Assembly (NCBI RefSeq): GCF_000787715.1
Contig: NZ_BBPI01000017.1
Location: forward strand, 1-49,930
Direction of reading: 5' to 3'
Length of the DNA stretch: 49,930 bases
Origin: Sphingomonas parapaucimobilis NBRC 15100
GTDB lineage: Bacteria > Pseudomonadota > Alphaproteobacteria > Sphingomonadales > Sphingomonadaceae
Part shown: positions 16,501-25,130 of the stretch, piece after piece
Layout: each line of letters starts with the position of its first letter
Position numbering within the stretch: the stretch's first letter is position 1
Translations under genes and position numbers: made by a program
Notes under the pieces: model-generated
What the model saw: only the letters and a program-made list of their open reading frames with translations
The model's database searches: none
Told to the model about the DNA's origin: nothing

Positions 16501-19500
16501 ATGAGTTTCCGCAACATCTCGGCCTGGGCGATCCGGAACCCCGTTCCGCCGATCGTCCTGTTCGTCGCGCTGACCCTGGCTGGCATAGTCAGCTTCATGC
16601 GGATGGACGTGAACAACGACCCCGATATCGATTTCCCGATCGTCGTGGTCGTCGTGAACCAGCCGGGTGCGGCCCCGACCGAACTGGAGACGCAGGTCAC
16701 CCAGCGGGTCGAGGCGGCGTTGCGGAACTTGCAGGGTGTCGACCAGATCACCTCGACCGTGACCGAGGGCACGTCGCAGACGCTGGTCCAGCTCGACATC
16801 GGCACGCCGATCGACCGCGCGGTGAGCGACGCGCGCGATGCGATCACCCAGATCCGCTCGATGCTGCCCGACGGCATCCTTGAGCCGCAGGTCATCCGCG
16901 TCGATTCGACCGACAATGATCTCGCCAGCTATTCGGCAGTCGCGTCCAACATGACGCCCGAGCAGCTCAGCTGGTATATCGACAACAACGTCACCAAGGA
17001 GCTGTTGTCGGTTCCGGGTCTCTCCAAGGTCATCCGCAACGGCGGCGTGACGCGCGAGATCCGCGTGATCCTCGATCCGCTGAAGCTCCAGGCGCAGGGC
17101 CTGACCGCCAGCGAGGTCAATGCGCAGCTGCGCATGACCAATTTGAACGCGGCGGGCGGCCGCGCGGAGATCGCGGGCACCGAACAGGCGGTCCGCGTGC
17201 TCGGCAATGCGCGCAACGCCTATGACCTGGGCCAGACCCAGATCAACGTGCGCGGCGGCCGCACCGTCCGGCTGGCCGACATCGCCACCGTGCGCGATCT
17301 TTATGCCGAACAGCGTTCGCAGGCGGCGGTCGACGGGCGGCAGGTCATCAGCTTCGACTTCCAGCGCGCCAAGGGCGCGTCGGACGTCAGCGTCTTCAAC
17401 GGCGCGGTCGAGAAGCTGAAGGCGCTGGAAAAGCGCAACCCTGAGGTGAAGTTCGTCCTCCGCTCGAACAGCGTGAAATATACCGAGGCGCAATATGAAA
17501 GCGCCATCCACGCGATGATCGAGGGCGCCGTGCTGGCCGTCATCGTCGTCTTCATCTTCCTGCGCGACTGGCGCGCGACGGTGATCTCGGCGCTGGCCAT
17601 CCCGCTGTCGGCGATCCCGGCCTTCTGGTTCATGGACCTGCTGGGCTTCACGCTGAACCAGATGACGCTGCTGGCGCTCAGCCTGGTGGCGGGCGTGCTG
17701 GTCGACGATGCGATCGTGGAGATCGAGAATATCGTGCGCCATATGCGCATGGGCAAATCCGCCTATCAGGCGTCGATCGACGCGGCGGACGAGATCGGCC
17801 TCGCCGTGCTGGCGACCACCATGGCGATCGTCGCGGTGTTCCTGCCCGTCGCGCTGATGCCCGGCGTTCCGGGCCAGTATTTCAAGAATTTCGGCCTGAC
17901 CGTCGTCGTCTCGGTGCTGATGAGCCTGGCCGTCGCGCGCCTGATCACGCCGATGATCGCGGCCTATTTCCTGAAGTCCGCCGGGCATGCCAGCCATGGC
18001 GAGGGCAGGTTGATGGACGCCTATATGGCGACGCTGCGCTGGTCGCTGCGTTATGACCGGCCGACCGATGGCGTACGGCGCGGTGTCGTGCGGCGCTTCT
18101 TCGGGCGGTTCCGCGATCACCGCCTGTGGGTGATCGGCATCGGCTTCGGCGCCTTCGCGCTGACCATCGCGATGTTCGCGATCATCCCCAAGACCTTCCA
18201 GCCGCCCCAGGATAACGACCAGGCGGTCGCCAAGATCGAGATGGTGCCCGGCACGACGCTGGCCCAGACCGACAGGGTCGTGAAGCAGGTCGCGTCCTTC
18301 CTCAAGAAGCAGCCGGACGTCGAGTCCGTCTATTCGCGCACCGGCGTCGGCAATGGCCGCGTCGTCGCGACGCTGAAGGAGGATCGTTCGATGAAGAGCA
18401 CCGACTTCGAACGATCGCTGGCCCCCGAACTGGCGGCGATCCCCGATGCGCGCGTATCGTTCCAGTCGCAATTCGGCTGGGGTTCGAGCGGGCGCGACCT
18501 GACCATCACGCTGGGCGGCGACGATCCCGCCGTGCTGCGCGACACCGCCAACAAGATCGTGGCGCAGATGGGCACGCTGCCCGGCCTCGTCGCGCCGCGC
18601 ATCGTCGGCAATCTCGACCGGCCGGAAATCATCATCCGCCCGCGCCTCGACCTGGCGGCCAATCTGGGCGTGACGACGCAGGCGCTGTCGAGCGCGATCC
18701 GCATCGCGACGCTGGGCGATATCGACCAGAACTCGGCCCGCTTCTCGCTGTCCGATCGTCAGGTGCCGATCCGCGTCGCGCTGGACCAGAATGCCCGCGC
18801 GCGCCTGTCCACCATCCAGAACCTGCCGGTGCAGACCCAGACCGGCGGCTCGGTGCCCCTGAGCGTCGTCGCCGAGATCGGCCTGGGCGCAGGGCCTACC
18901 CAGATCGACCGCGTGAACCAGCGGCGTCAGGTGACGGTCGGCGCCGACCTGGCCAAGGGCGTCATCAGCGGCGACGCGATGAAGAGGGTCCACGATCTGC
19001 CCATCATGAAGAACCTGCCCATGGGGGTCAGCGAGATGGTGCTGGGCCAGGCCAAGATGCAGGCGGAGATGATGGCCAACTTCTTCACCGCCATCATCTC
19101 GGCGGTGTTCCTGGTCTTCGCGGTGCTGGTGCTGCTCTATCGCCGCTTCCTGCCGCCCTTCGTCAACATGGCGTCGCTGCTGCTGGCCCCGCTGGGCGGC
19201 CTGCTGGCGCTGTATTTCAGCGGCAATCCGCTGTCGCTGCCGGTCTATATCGGGTTGCTGATGCTGCTGGGCATCGTCGCGAAGAACTCGATCCTGCTGA
19301 TCGACTTCGCGCTGGAGGAGATCGCCAAGGGCGTGCCGATCCGCGAGGCGGTGCTGGATGCCGGGCACAAGCGCGCCCAGCCGATCGTGATGACGACGGT
19401 CGCCATGGTCGCGGGCATGATCCCGACCGCGCTGTCGCTGGGCGGTGACGGATCGTGGCGCAGCCCGATGGGCGTGACGGTGATCGGCGGGCTTGCCCTG

Positions 19501-19707
19501 TCGACCGTCCTGACCCTGCTGATCGTCCCTGCCGCCTTCAGCCTGTCGGTCGGCGTCGAGCGCTGGATCGGATCGCGCCTGGGCCGACGCCTGCTGACCT
19601 ACAGGCCCGGCGACGAGCTGGGCAGCGGGCCGGTGATCGAGGGGCCTGCCGGTGGTCCCGCGCTGCCGCCCGCGACGGGCAAGCTGGGCTACGATCCGGC
19701 GGAGTGA
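16501..19707 (+). CDS. RND efflux pump permease (AcrB/MdtB-like)
   Basis: A 1068-aa proton-driven RND transporter. Hallmarks: N-terminal helix NPVPPIVLFVALTLAGIVSF, first porter domain with DIDFPIVVVVVNQPGAAPTE, the TM4 proton-relay pair in GVLVDDAIVEIENIVRHMRM, a second half opening with TM7 (LWVIGIGFGAFALTIAMFAI), and a C-terminal block with GLLMLLGIVAKNSILLIDFA. Length is normal for the family. The ATG at 16501 immediately follows the adaptor stop. No outer-membrane factor is in this operon, so it must use a channel encoded elsewhere, possibly the NodT protein at 25131. Substrates cannot be predicted. Confidence 0.95.
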   Translation: MSFRNISAWAIRNPVPPIVLFVALTLAGIVSFMRMDVNNDPDIDFPIVVVVVNQPGAAPTELETQVTQRVEAALRNLQGVDQITSTVTEGTSQTLVQLDIGTPIDRAVSDARDAITQIRSMLPDGILEPQVIRVDSTDNDLASYSAVASNMTPEQLSWYIDNNVTKELLSVPGLSKVIRNGGVTREIRVILDPLKLQAQGLTASEVNAQLRMTNLNAAGGRAEIAGTEQAVRVLGNARNAYDLGQTQINVRGGRTVRLADIATVRDLYAEQRSQAAVDGRQVISFDFQRAKGASDVSVFNGAVEKLKALEKRNPEVKFVLRSNSVKYTEAQYESAIHAMIEGAVLAVIVVFIFLRDWRATVISALAIPLSAIPAFWFMDLLGFTLNQMTLLALSLVAGVLVDDAIVEIENIVRHMRMGKSAYQASIDAADEIGLAVLATTMAIVAVFLPVALMPGVPGQYFKNFGLTVVVSVLMSLAVARLITPMIAAYFLKSAGHASHGEGRLMDAYMATLRWSLRYDRPTDGVRRGVVRRFFGRFRDHRLWVIGIGFGAFALTIAMFAIIPKTFQPPQDNDQAVAKIEMVPGTTLAQTDRVVKQVASFLKKQPDVESVYSRTGVGNGRVVATLKEDRSMKSTDFERSLAPELAAIPDARVSFQSQFGWGSSGRDLTITLGGDDPAVLRDTANKIVAQMGTLPGLVAPRIVGNLDRPEIIIRPRLDLAANLGVTTQALSSAIRIATLGDIDQNSARFSLSDRQVPIRVALDQNARARLSTIQNLPVQTQTGGSVPLSVVAEIGLGAGPTQIDRVNQRRQVTVGADLAKGVISGDAMKRVHDLPIMKNLPMGVSEMVLGQAKMQAEMMANFFTAIISAVFLVFAVLVLLYRRFLPPFVNMASLLLAPLGGLLALYFSGNPLSLPVYIGLLMLLGIVAKNSILLIDFALEEIAKGVPIREAVLDAGHKRAQPIVMTTVAMVAGMIPTALSLGGDGSWRSPMGVTVIGGLALSTVLTLLIVPAAFSLSVGVERWIGSRLGRRLLTYRPGDELGSGPVIEGPAGGPALPPATGKLGYDPAE

Positions 19708-19836
19708 ATCCTCCCCGGCACGGGGAGGGGGACCATCCGAAGGATGGTGGAGGGGGAGCGCCACGAAGGGCAACCAGTGTGGCAGCCCCCCTCCGTCAGG
19801 GCTGACGCCCTGCCACCTCCCCGAGCCGGGGAGGAT
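19708..19836 (+). repeat. Dispersed ~130-bp palindromic repeat (family A)
   Basis: The element begins one base after the pump stop codon. The 5' part has hairpins CCTCCCC-GGCAC-GGGGAGG and CCATCC-GAA-GGATGG; the 3' part has CAGGG-CTGACG-CCCTG and CTCCCC-GAGCC-GGGGAG. The centre (about 30 bases) differs from other copies. Same orientation as 24869 and 40059. It fills most of the gap before the DUF445 gene and may protect or terminate the pump mRNA. Confidence 0.85.
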
Positions 19837-19912
19837 CGTATCCGCCCCGTTTCGTTACGCTGGGGAAAGATTCCTCTTGAACAAAGCCGTCCTTCGCGAA
19901 TTGTCCTGATTG

Positions 19913-21175
19913 ATGGAACTCGCAATGCGATCGGGGGGTAGCCAGACCGTTCCAGCCGCCCTGCGGAAGATGCGGGTCGTGGCCACGGGGCTGCTGGTCG
20001 GCATGGCGGCGCTGTATCTGGTGTCGCGGGCGATGCAGCCCATGCATCCCGCCTGGGGCTATGTCCGCGCCTTTGCCGAGGCCGCGATGGTCGGCGGACT
20101 GGCCGACTGGTTCGCCGTCACCGCGCTGTTCCGCCATCCGCTGGGCCTGCCGATCCCGCACACCGCGATCGTGCCGCGCAACAAGGACCGGATCGGCGAC
20201 ACGCTCGCCAATTTCCTGCGCACCAATTTCCTGATCCCGCGCGTCGTCGCGCGGCGCATGGTCCGGCTCGACGTCGCGGGCGCGGCCGGGCGCTGGCTGG
20301 CGCAACCGCCGCAGGAAGGCGGGCGCATCCGGCGCGGGGCATCGCGGCTGTTCGCCGAGATGCTGACCGCCTTCGACCCGCAGCGGCTGGGCGGCATGGT
20401 GAAGGCGGGCATCGGCGCACGGTTGCGCGCCACCGAGGTCGCACCGATCCTGGGCCAGTTGCTGAAGGCCAGCATCGCCGAGGGGCGGCATCTGCCGTTG
20501 CTCGATTCGGTGCTGCGCTGGGCGGCCTCCGCGCTCGACGCCAACGAAGCGATCGTCCGGGCGATGGTGCATGAACGGGCGGGGGCGATCCTGCGCTGGA
20601 CCGGGCTGGACGAGACGCTGGCCGACAAGCTGATCGACGGGCTGCACAAGCTGCTCCACGACGTCGCCGAGGATCGCGAGCATCCGCTGCGCCAGAAGAT
20701 CGAGGAAGGGCTGGATCGCCTCGCCTGGGACCTGCAATATGATCCCGACATGCGCGCCAGGGTGGAGGCGATGAAGGCCGAGCTGATCGCCAATCCGGCG
20801 ATGCAGCGCTGGCTGGACGGCCTGTGGGAACAGGCGCGCGAGGCCTTGCTGCGCATGGCGCGCGATCCGCAGGCGGTGACCGCCGGGCGGCTGGGCGATG
20901 CGATGCGGCAACTGGGCCAGACGCTGCAGGACAATCCCCGGCTGGCGGCGACGATCAACCGCTTCGTCCGCCGCGCGGTCGCGGGCATCGCCGCCGATTA
21001 TGGCGACGGCATCGTCCGGCTGGTGTCGGAGACGGTACGCGGCTGGGATGCGGATACCGTCACCTCGCGGCTCGAGAATGCGGTGGGCCGCGACCTGCAA
21101 TATATCCGCATCAACGGGACCCTGGTGGGCGGCAGTGTCGGCCTGATCCTGCATCTGCTGGATCGCCTGCTATGA
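19913..21175 (+). CDS. DUF445 family membrane-associated protein
   Basis: A 420-aa protein of the DUF445 (YjiN-like) family. The N-terminus has a membrane segment (VVATGLLVGMAALYLVSRAM) and the family motif AFAEAAMVGGLADWFAVTAL followed by FRHPLGLPIPHTAIVPRNKD, which is very characteristic. The long helical middle is followed by a C-terminal hydrophobic stretch (TLVGGSVGLILHLLDRLL) that probably re-inserts in the membrane. Function is unknown in this family. The ATG at 19913 is used; a second ATG at 19925 is possible. It precedes the Mla operon but is separated by a 97-bp gap. Confidence 0.9.
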   Translation: MELAMRSGGSQTVPAALRKMRVVATGLLVGMAALYLVSRAMQPMHPAWGYVRAFAEAAMVGGLADWFAVTALFRHPLGLPIPHTAIVPRNKDRIGDTLANFLRTNFLIPRVVARRMVRLDVAGAAGRWLAQPPQEGGRIRRGASRLFAEMLTAFDPQRLGGMVKAGIGARLRATEVAPILGQLLKASIAEGRHLPLLDSVLRWAASALDANEAIVRAMVHERAGAILRWTGLDETLADKLIDGLHKLLHDVAEDREHPLRQKIEEGLDRLAWDLQYDPDMRARVEAMKAELIANPAMQRWLDGLWEQAREALLRMARDPQAVTAGRLGDAMRQLGQTLQDNPRLAATINRFVRRAVAGIAADYGDGIVRLVSETVRGWDADTVTSRLENAVGRDLQYIRINGTLVGGSVGLILHLLDRLL

Positions 21176-21191
21176 AAACGTCACGCGCTCG

Positions 21192-21197
21192 TATAAT
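21192..21197 (+). promoter_or_regulatory. Possible -10 element upstream of the Mla operon
   Basis: A perfect TATAAT stands out in the GC-rich gap 76 bases before the permease ATG. No convincing -35 lies 16-18 bases upstream, where the sequence still belongs to the end of the DUF445 gene. A weak candidate only. Confidence 0.3.
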
Positions 21198-21272
21198 TAC
21201 TGCCGCCGGTCGATTCGTCGTGGGAACGAAGCGCCTTGTCGATACACCCGCTTTCCCGCAAAGAGGCAGTTG

Positions 21273-22379
21273 ATGAACGCCAAGGCCGATTATCAACATG
21301 ACCCGGCCGACGGGGGAGCCCTGCGCTTCACCGGCAGCCTTTCGCTGGCGACCCTGGGCGACCTGCCCGAGCGGCTGGACCGTGAGGATGGAGGCGTCCG
21401 ACGGATCGACCTGTCGCAGGTCGACCGGATCGACACGGTCGGCGCCTGGCTGATCCACCGTTTCGCCGCGCGCAACGATGCCGCCATCGATGGCCTGGAC
21501 GAAGACCAGCGCCACCTGTTCGCCAAGGTCACCGAAGCGGATCAGCCGGTCGCGATGCGTCCCAAGCCCGTCAGCCCCTTCGCGCGCGTGGCGGGCGAGG
21601 TCGGCGATGCGGTCGTCGCGACGCTCCAGACGCTGTACGGCCTGCTCGGCTTCATGGGCGCGACGGTTCTGGCCGGGCTGGCGGTGATCCGTCATCCGCG
21701 CCGCTTCCGCTTTAACGCGGTGGTCCACGAGTTCGAGACGGTCGGCGTTTCCGCACTCGCGATCATCGGCCTGATGAGCTTCCTGATCGGCATCGTCATC
21801 GCCCAGCAGGGCGCGGTGCAGCTTCGCCAGTTCGGTGCGGAGGTGTTCACGATCAACCTGGTCGGCCGCCTGACGCTGCGCGAACTGGGCGTGCTGATGA
21901 CTGCGATCATGGTCGCCGGGCGTTCCGGCTCGGCCTTTGCCGCGCAACTCGGCACGATGAAGCTTACGGAAGAAATCGACGCGATGCGCGTCATCGGCGT
22001 CTCGCCGATGGAGGCGCTGGTCGTGCCGCGCACCATCGCGGCGGTCACGCTGATGCCGCTGCTCGGTTTCTATTCCTCGCTGATCGCGATGATCGGCGGG
22101 TGTTTCCTGGCGGCGGTGTCGCTGGGCATCCCGCCCGTCACCTTCATCGCGCGCATCCGCGAAGTGGTGCCGATCACCGACCTGTATGTCGGCCTGATCA
22201 AGGCCCCCGTCTTTGGCGCGATCATCGCGATCGCGGGCTGTTTCCAGGGGATGCAGGTCAAGTCGGACGCCGAGCAGGTCGGCCTGCGCACCACGGCGGC
22301 GGTGGTGCAGGCGATCTTCCTGGTGATCGTGCTCGACGCCTTTTTCGCGGTCTTCTTCACCTGGATCGGATGGGATTGA
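21273..22379 (+). CDS. Mla-type ABC transporter permease with N-terminal STAS domain
   Basis: A 368-aa MlaE-family permease for phospholipid or other lipid transport between membranes. The first about 100 residues form a STAS-like domain (LRFTGSLSLATLGDLPERLD, IDLSQVDRIDTVGAWLI), which in E. coli is the separate MlaB; here it is fused. The permease core shows LIGIVIAQQGAVQLRQFGAE, LGVLMTAIMVAGRSGSAFAA and the coupling region LGTMKLTEEIDAMRVIGVSP. Start ATG 21273 follows AAGAGGC. Its stop overlaps the ATPase start by one base (TGATG), so translation is coupled. Confidence 0.93.
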   Translation: MNAKADYQHDPADGGALRFTGSLSLATLGDLPERLDREDGGVRRIDLSQVDRIDTVGAWLIHRFAARNDAAIDGLDEDQRHLFAKVTEADQPVAMRPKPVSPFARVAGEVGDAVVATLQTLYGLLGFMGATVLAGLAVIRHPRRFRFNAVVHEFETVGVSALAIIGLMSFLIGIVIAQQGAVQLRQFGAEVFTINLVGRLTLRELGVLMTAIMVAGRSGSAFAAQLGTMKLTEEIDAMRVIGVSPMEALVVPRTIAAVTLMPLLGFYSSLIAMIGGCFLAAVSLGIPPVTFIARIREVVPITDLYVGLIKAPVFGAIIAIAGCFQGMQVKSDAEQVGLRTTAAVVQAIFLVIVLDAFFAVFFTWIGWD

Positions 22380-23296
22380 TGGCCGAGCAGGACGAACATC
22401 TCATCCAGGTCCGGGGCCTACGCAACAGCTTCGGCGAGCAGGTCATTCATGACGGGCTAGACCTCGACGTGCGCAAGGGCGAGATCCTGGGCGTGGTCGG
22501 CGGGTCGGGCACCGGCAAGTCGGTGCTGATGCGCACGATCATCGGCCTCCAGACCCCCGATGCGGGCGAGATCACCGTGTTCGGCGAGCCGACCATCGGC
22601 CGTGAGGCGACCGAGGCGATCGACGTGCGCAAGCGCTGGGGCGTGTTGTTCCAGGGCGGCGCGCTGTTCTCGACGCTGACCGTCGCGGAGAATGTCGCGG
22701 TGCCGTTGCGCGAATTCTATCGCGACCTGCCCCCGGCGCTGATGGACGAGATCGCGTCCTGCAAGGTCGTGATGACCGGCCTGCCCGCGGATGCCGGGCC
22801 GAAATATCCGGCCGAGCTGTCGGGCGGCATGAAGAAGCGGGCCGGGCTGGCGCGGGCGCTGGCGCTCGACCCCGAACTCCTGTTCCTCGACGAACCGACC
22901 GCGGGTCTCGACCCGATCGGCGCGGCGGCGTTCGACCAGCTGATCGCGTCGCTCCAGAAGACGCTGGGGCTGACGGTTTTCCTGATCACCCACGACCTCG
23001 ATACGCTCTATGCGATCTGCGACCGGGTGGCGGTGCTGGCGGACAAGAAGGTGATCGCCGTCGGCACGATCGACGAGCTGATCGCGCTCGACCATCCGTG
23101 GATCGAGGAATATTTCAAGGGGCCGCGCGGCCGTGCCGCCGTCGCCGCCAAGGACGAGGTGGCGGACATCCGCCCCCGTTCGGCGGACGCGGACGCCGCG
23201 CGCCACCCCACCGAAGTCGATGCCGATGCCATGGGACAGCATTCCCAGGGCAATGCGGCCGATGCCCATGCGAGAGGCGAAGCAGGGACACGCTGA
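22379..23296 (+). CDS. Mla-type ABC transporter ATP-binding protein
   Basis: A 305-aa ATPase of the MlaF group. Walker A GGSGTGKS is at residues 41-48, the ABC signature LSGG at 147-150, and Walker B LLFLDEPTAGLDP from 167; the H-loop is LITHDLDT. The last about 50 residues after YFKGPRGR are a Lys/Asp/Ala/His-rich tail (KDEVADIRPRSADADA) without recognisable fold, longer than the usual MlaF end and probably disordered. Start and stop overlap the neighbouring genes by one base on each side, marking a coupled operon. Confidence 0.94.
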   Translation: MAEQDEHLIQVRGLRNSFGEQVIHDGLDLDVRKGEILGVVGGSGTGKSVLMRTIIGLQTPDAGEITVFGEPTIGREATEAIDVRKRWGVLFQGGALFSTLTVAENVAVPLREFYRDLPPALMDEIASCKVVMTGLPADAGPKYPAELSGGMKKRAGLARALALDPELLFLDEPTAGLDPIGAAAFDQLIASLQKTLGLTVFLITHDLDTLYAICDRVAVLADKKVIAVGTIDELIALDHPWIEEYFKGPRGRAAVAAKDEVADIRPRSADADAARHPTEVDADAMGQHSQGNAADAHARGEAGTR

Positions 23297-24258
23297 TGGA
23301 AACCCGTTCGAACCACGTCCTTGTCGGCTCTGTCGTGCTGATCCTGCTCGCAGTGCTGGCCATCTTCACCGTCTGGATCGCCCGGTTGGGCGGCACGTCG
23401 GAGAAGGAATATGACATCTTCTTCCGCCAGTCGGTGGACGGCCTGGCCAAGGGCTCGGCGGTCACCTATTCGGGCGTGCCCTCGGGCCAAGTGAAGGAAA
23501 TCGCGCTGTGGCGTCCCGATCCGCAGTTCGTGCGGGTCCGCGTGGCGGTCAACGAACAGACGCCGATCCTGCAAGGGACCACCGCGTCGATCTCGGCCAG
23601 CTTCACCGGCACCAGCACCATCTCGCTGGATGGCGCGCGCAAAGGCGCGCCGCCGATCGCCTGTCCGGTGCCGGAGAACAAGACCGTGTGTCCGTACGGC
23701 GTGCCGGTCATCCCGACCAAGCAGGGCGGTATCGGCGCGATCCTGAACTCCGCGCCGCAGCTGCTGGAGCGACTGTCGACGCTGACCGAGCGGCTGACCG
23801 GCTTGCTGTCGGATCGCAACCAGGCGTCGATCGCGGGCATATTGGACAATACCAACCGCCTGACCGACGCGCTCGCCGATCGCGGGCCGGAGATCGCCGC
23901 GACGCTAGCCCAGACCCGCGTGGCGATCCAGCAGGCGGGTGACGCGGCGCAGTCGATCGGCCAGCTGGCGGCGACCACCAACGGCATCCTGGCCGAGGAT
24001 GTAAAGCCGACCATCGCCAATCTGAACCGCACCATCGCCTCGGCGCAGAAGAGCGCGGACACGCTGAACGCCGCGATCGGCGATGCACGGCCGGGCCTGC
24101 AGACCTTCTCGAAGCAGACCGTGCCCGAGGTCGATCGTCTGGTGAAGGATCTGCGGGTGATGACCCAGTCGCTTTCGGCGGTCGCCGAAAAGGTCGACCA
24201 GCAGGGTGCAGGGTCGCTGATCGGGCAGCAGAAGCTGCCGGACTATAAGGGCAAGTGA
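23296..24258 (+). CDS. MCE (MlaD-like) substrate-binding protein
   Basis: A 320-aa protein with one N-terminal membrane anchor (VLVGSVVLILLAVLAIFTVW) and an MCE domain (YDIFFRQSVDGLAKGSAVTY, VPSGQVKEIALW) that forms a periplasmic lipid-binding ring. The C-terminal half is a long helical region rich in Asn/Thr/Gln (ILDNTNRLTDALADRGPEIA, TIANLNRTIASAQKSADTLN) as in larger MlaD/PqiB-like proteins. Overlaps the ATPase stop by one base. Together with the permease, ATPase and lipoprotein it forms a complete lipid-transport set. Confidence 0.93.
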   Translation: METRSNHVLVGSVVLILLAVLAIFTVWIARLGGTSEKEYDIFFRQSVDGLAKGSAVTYSGVPSGQVKEIALWRPDPQFVRVRVAVNEQTPILQGTTASISASFTGTSTISLDGARKGAPPIACPVPENKTVCPYGVPVIPTKQGGIGAILNSAPQLLERLSTLTERLTGLLSDRNQASIAGILDNTNRLTDALADRGPEIAATLAQTRVAIQQAGDAAQSIGQLAATTNGILAEDVKPTIANLNRTIASAQKSADTLNAAIGDARPGLQTFSKQTVPEVDRLVKDLRVMTQSLSAVAEKVDQQGAGSLIGQQKLPDYKGK

Positions 24259-24260
24259 GG

Positions 24261-24863
24261 ATGCCGATGAGGACCGTCATGAAGACTCCGCTGATCGTGA
24301 TGCTCGCATCGCTTCCGCTGGCTGGCTGCATCAGCTTCGGCGCCAAGCCGCCGCCCTCGCTGCTGACGCTTCAGGCGCAGTCGGCACCGAGCGTGGGGCA
24401 GACGCAGGATTCCGGGCCGGGCAAGTCGATCACCATCCAGGTGCCATCCTCGCCGCAGGAGCTGGCGACCGCGCGCGTGCCGGTGCAGGAGAATGCTACC
24501 AGCATCGCCTATGTGAAGGATGCGCAATGGGCCGAGCCGCCGACGCGGCTGTTCGCCCGGCTGATGGCCGACACGCTGACCGCGCGGGCGGGGCGTATCG
24601 TGCTGTCGTCGCGGGATTCGATCGGCGATCCGGGCGCCCGTCTGGGCGGCGAGCTGCGCCAGTTCGGCATGGACGCCACCCGTCGCGATGCGGCGGTGGT
24701 GTTCGACGCCACGCTGCAACGCGACGGCCAGACGACCATCGAAAAGCGTCGTTTCGAGGCGCGCGTGCCGGTCGGCAAGATCGACAATGAGAGCGTCGGC
24801 CCGGCGCTGAACCAGGCGGCGAACCAGGTCGCCCAGCAGGTTGCCGACTGGGTGGGGCGGTAA
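24261..24863 (+). CDS. ABC-type transport auxiliary lipoprotein (PqiC/MlaC-position)
   Basis: A 200-aa lipoprotein, with lipobox LPLAGC placing the lipidated Cys at residue 23 from the ATG at 24261. ATGs at 24267 and 24279 are in frame, and 24279 gives the most compact signal peptide (MKTPLIVMLASLPLAGC). The mature part has the ABC_trans_aux/PqiC-like pattern: ITIQVPSSPQELATARVPVQ, YVKDAQWAEPPTRLFARLMA, and a C-terminal helix ALNQAANQVAQQVADWVG. It lies 2 bp after the MCE gene. It probably anchors or receives lipid at the outer membrane, by analogy to PqiC. Confidence 0.85.
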   Translation: MPMRTVMKTPLIVMLASLPLAGCISFGAKPPPSLLTLQAQSAPSVGQTQDSGPGKSITIQVPSSPQELATARVPVQENATSIAYVKDAQWAEPPTRLFARLMADTLTARAGRIVLSSRDSIGDPGARLGGELRQFGMDATRRDAAVVFDATLQRDGQTTIEKRRFEARVPVGKIDNESVGPALNQAANQVAQQVADWVGR

Positions 24864-24868
24864 GCGTC

Positions 24869-24999
24869 AATCCTCCCCGCTCGCGGGGAGGGGGACCAGC
24901 GAAGCTGGTGGAGGGGGGATCGCCGCAAGGCATGACCTTTGTGGAAGCCCCCCTCCGTCAGGGCTTGCGCCCTGCCACCTCCCCGTGCCGGGGAGGATT
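24869..24999 (+). repeat. Dispersed ~130-bp palindromic repeat (family A)
   Basis: Starts 5 bases after the lipoprotein stop. Ends AATCCTCCCC and GGGGAGGATT, with internal hairpins CCTCCCC-GCTCGC-GGGGAGG and CCTCCGTCAGG-GCTTGCGC-CCTG. Same orientation as the 19708 copy with a different centre. The gap 24864-25130 (267 bases) otherwise holds only the palindromes listed next. Confidence 0.85.
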
Positions 25000-25047
25000 T
25001 TTGGATCGACGGGGAACCTTCGCCCTCCCGAAACGTGTGCTGCCGGA

Positions 25048-25083
25048 TGACGGAAATATGCCGCAGCCGTCACAATTTGCGAC
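25048..25083. promoter_or_regulatory. Candidate operator region before the NodT/MacAB operon
   Basis: TGACGG at 25048-25053 and CCGTCA at 25067-25072 form a perfect inverted repeat with 13-base spacing. Overlapping it, GTCACA-ATT-TGCGAC (25069-25083) is an imperfect dyad. Both lie 48-83 bases upstream of the ATG at 25131 and are AT-richer than surroundings, a location fitting regulator binding. Which regulator is unknown. Confidence 0.35.
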
Positions 25084-25130
25084 AGAAACACACTGGACGG
25101 GGCCGTAACGGCACGGCACGTTCCCGCCCC

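Noticed and set aside
16153..19773. A 1206-codon open frame on the minus strand
   Set aside because: It lies exactly opposite the RND adaptor/pump genes and reads as an Arg/His/Gln-rich shadow caused by high GC at third positions.
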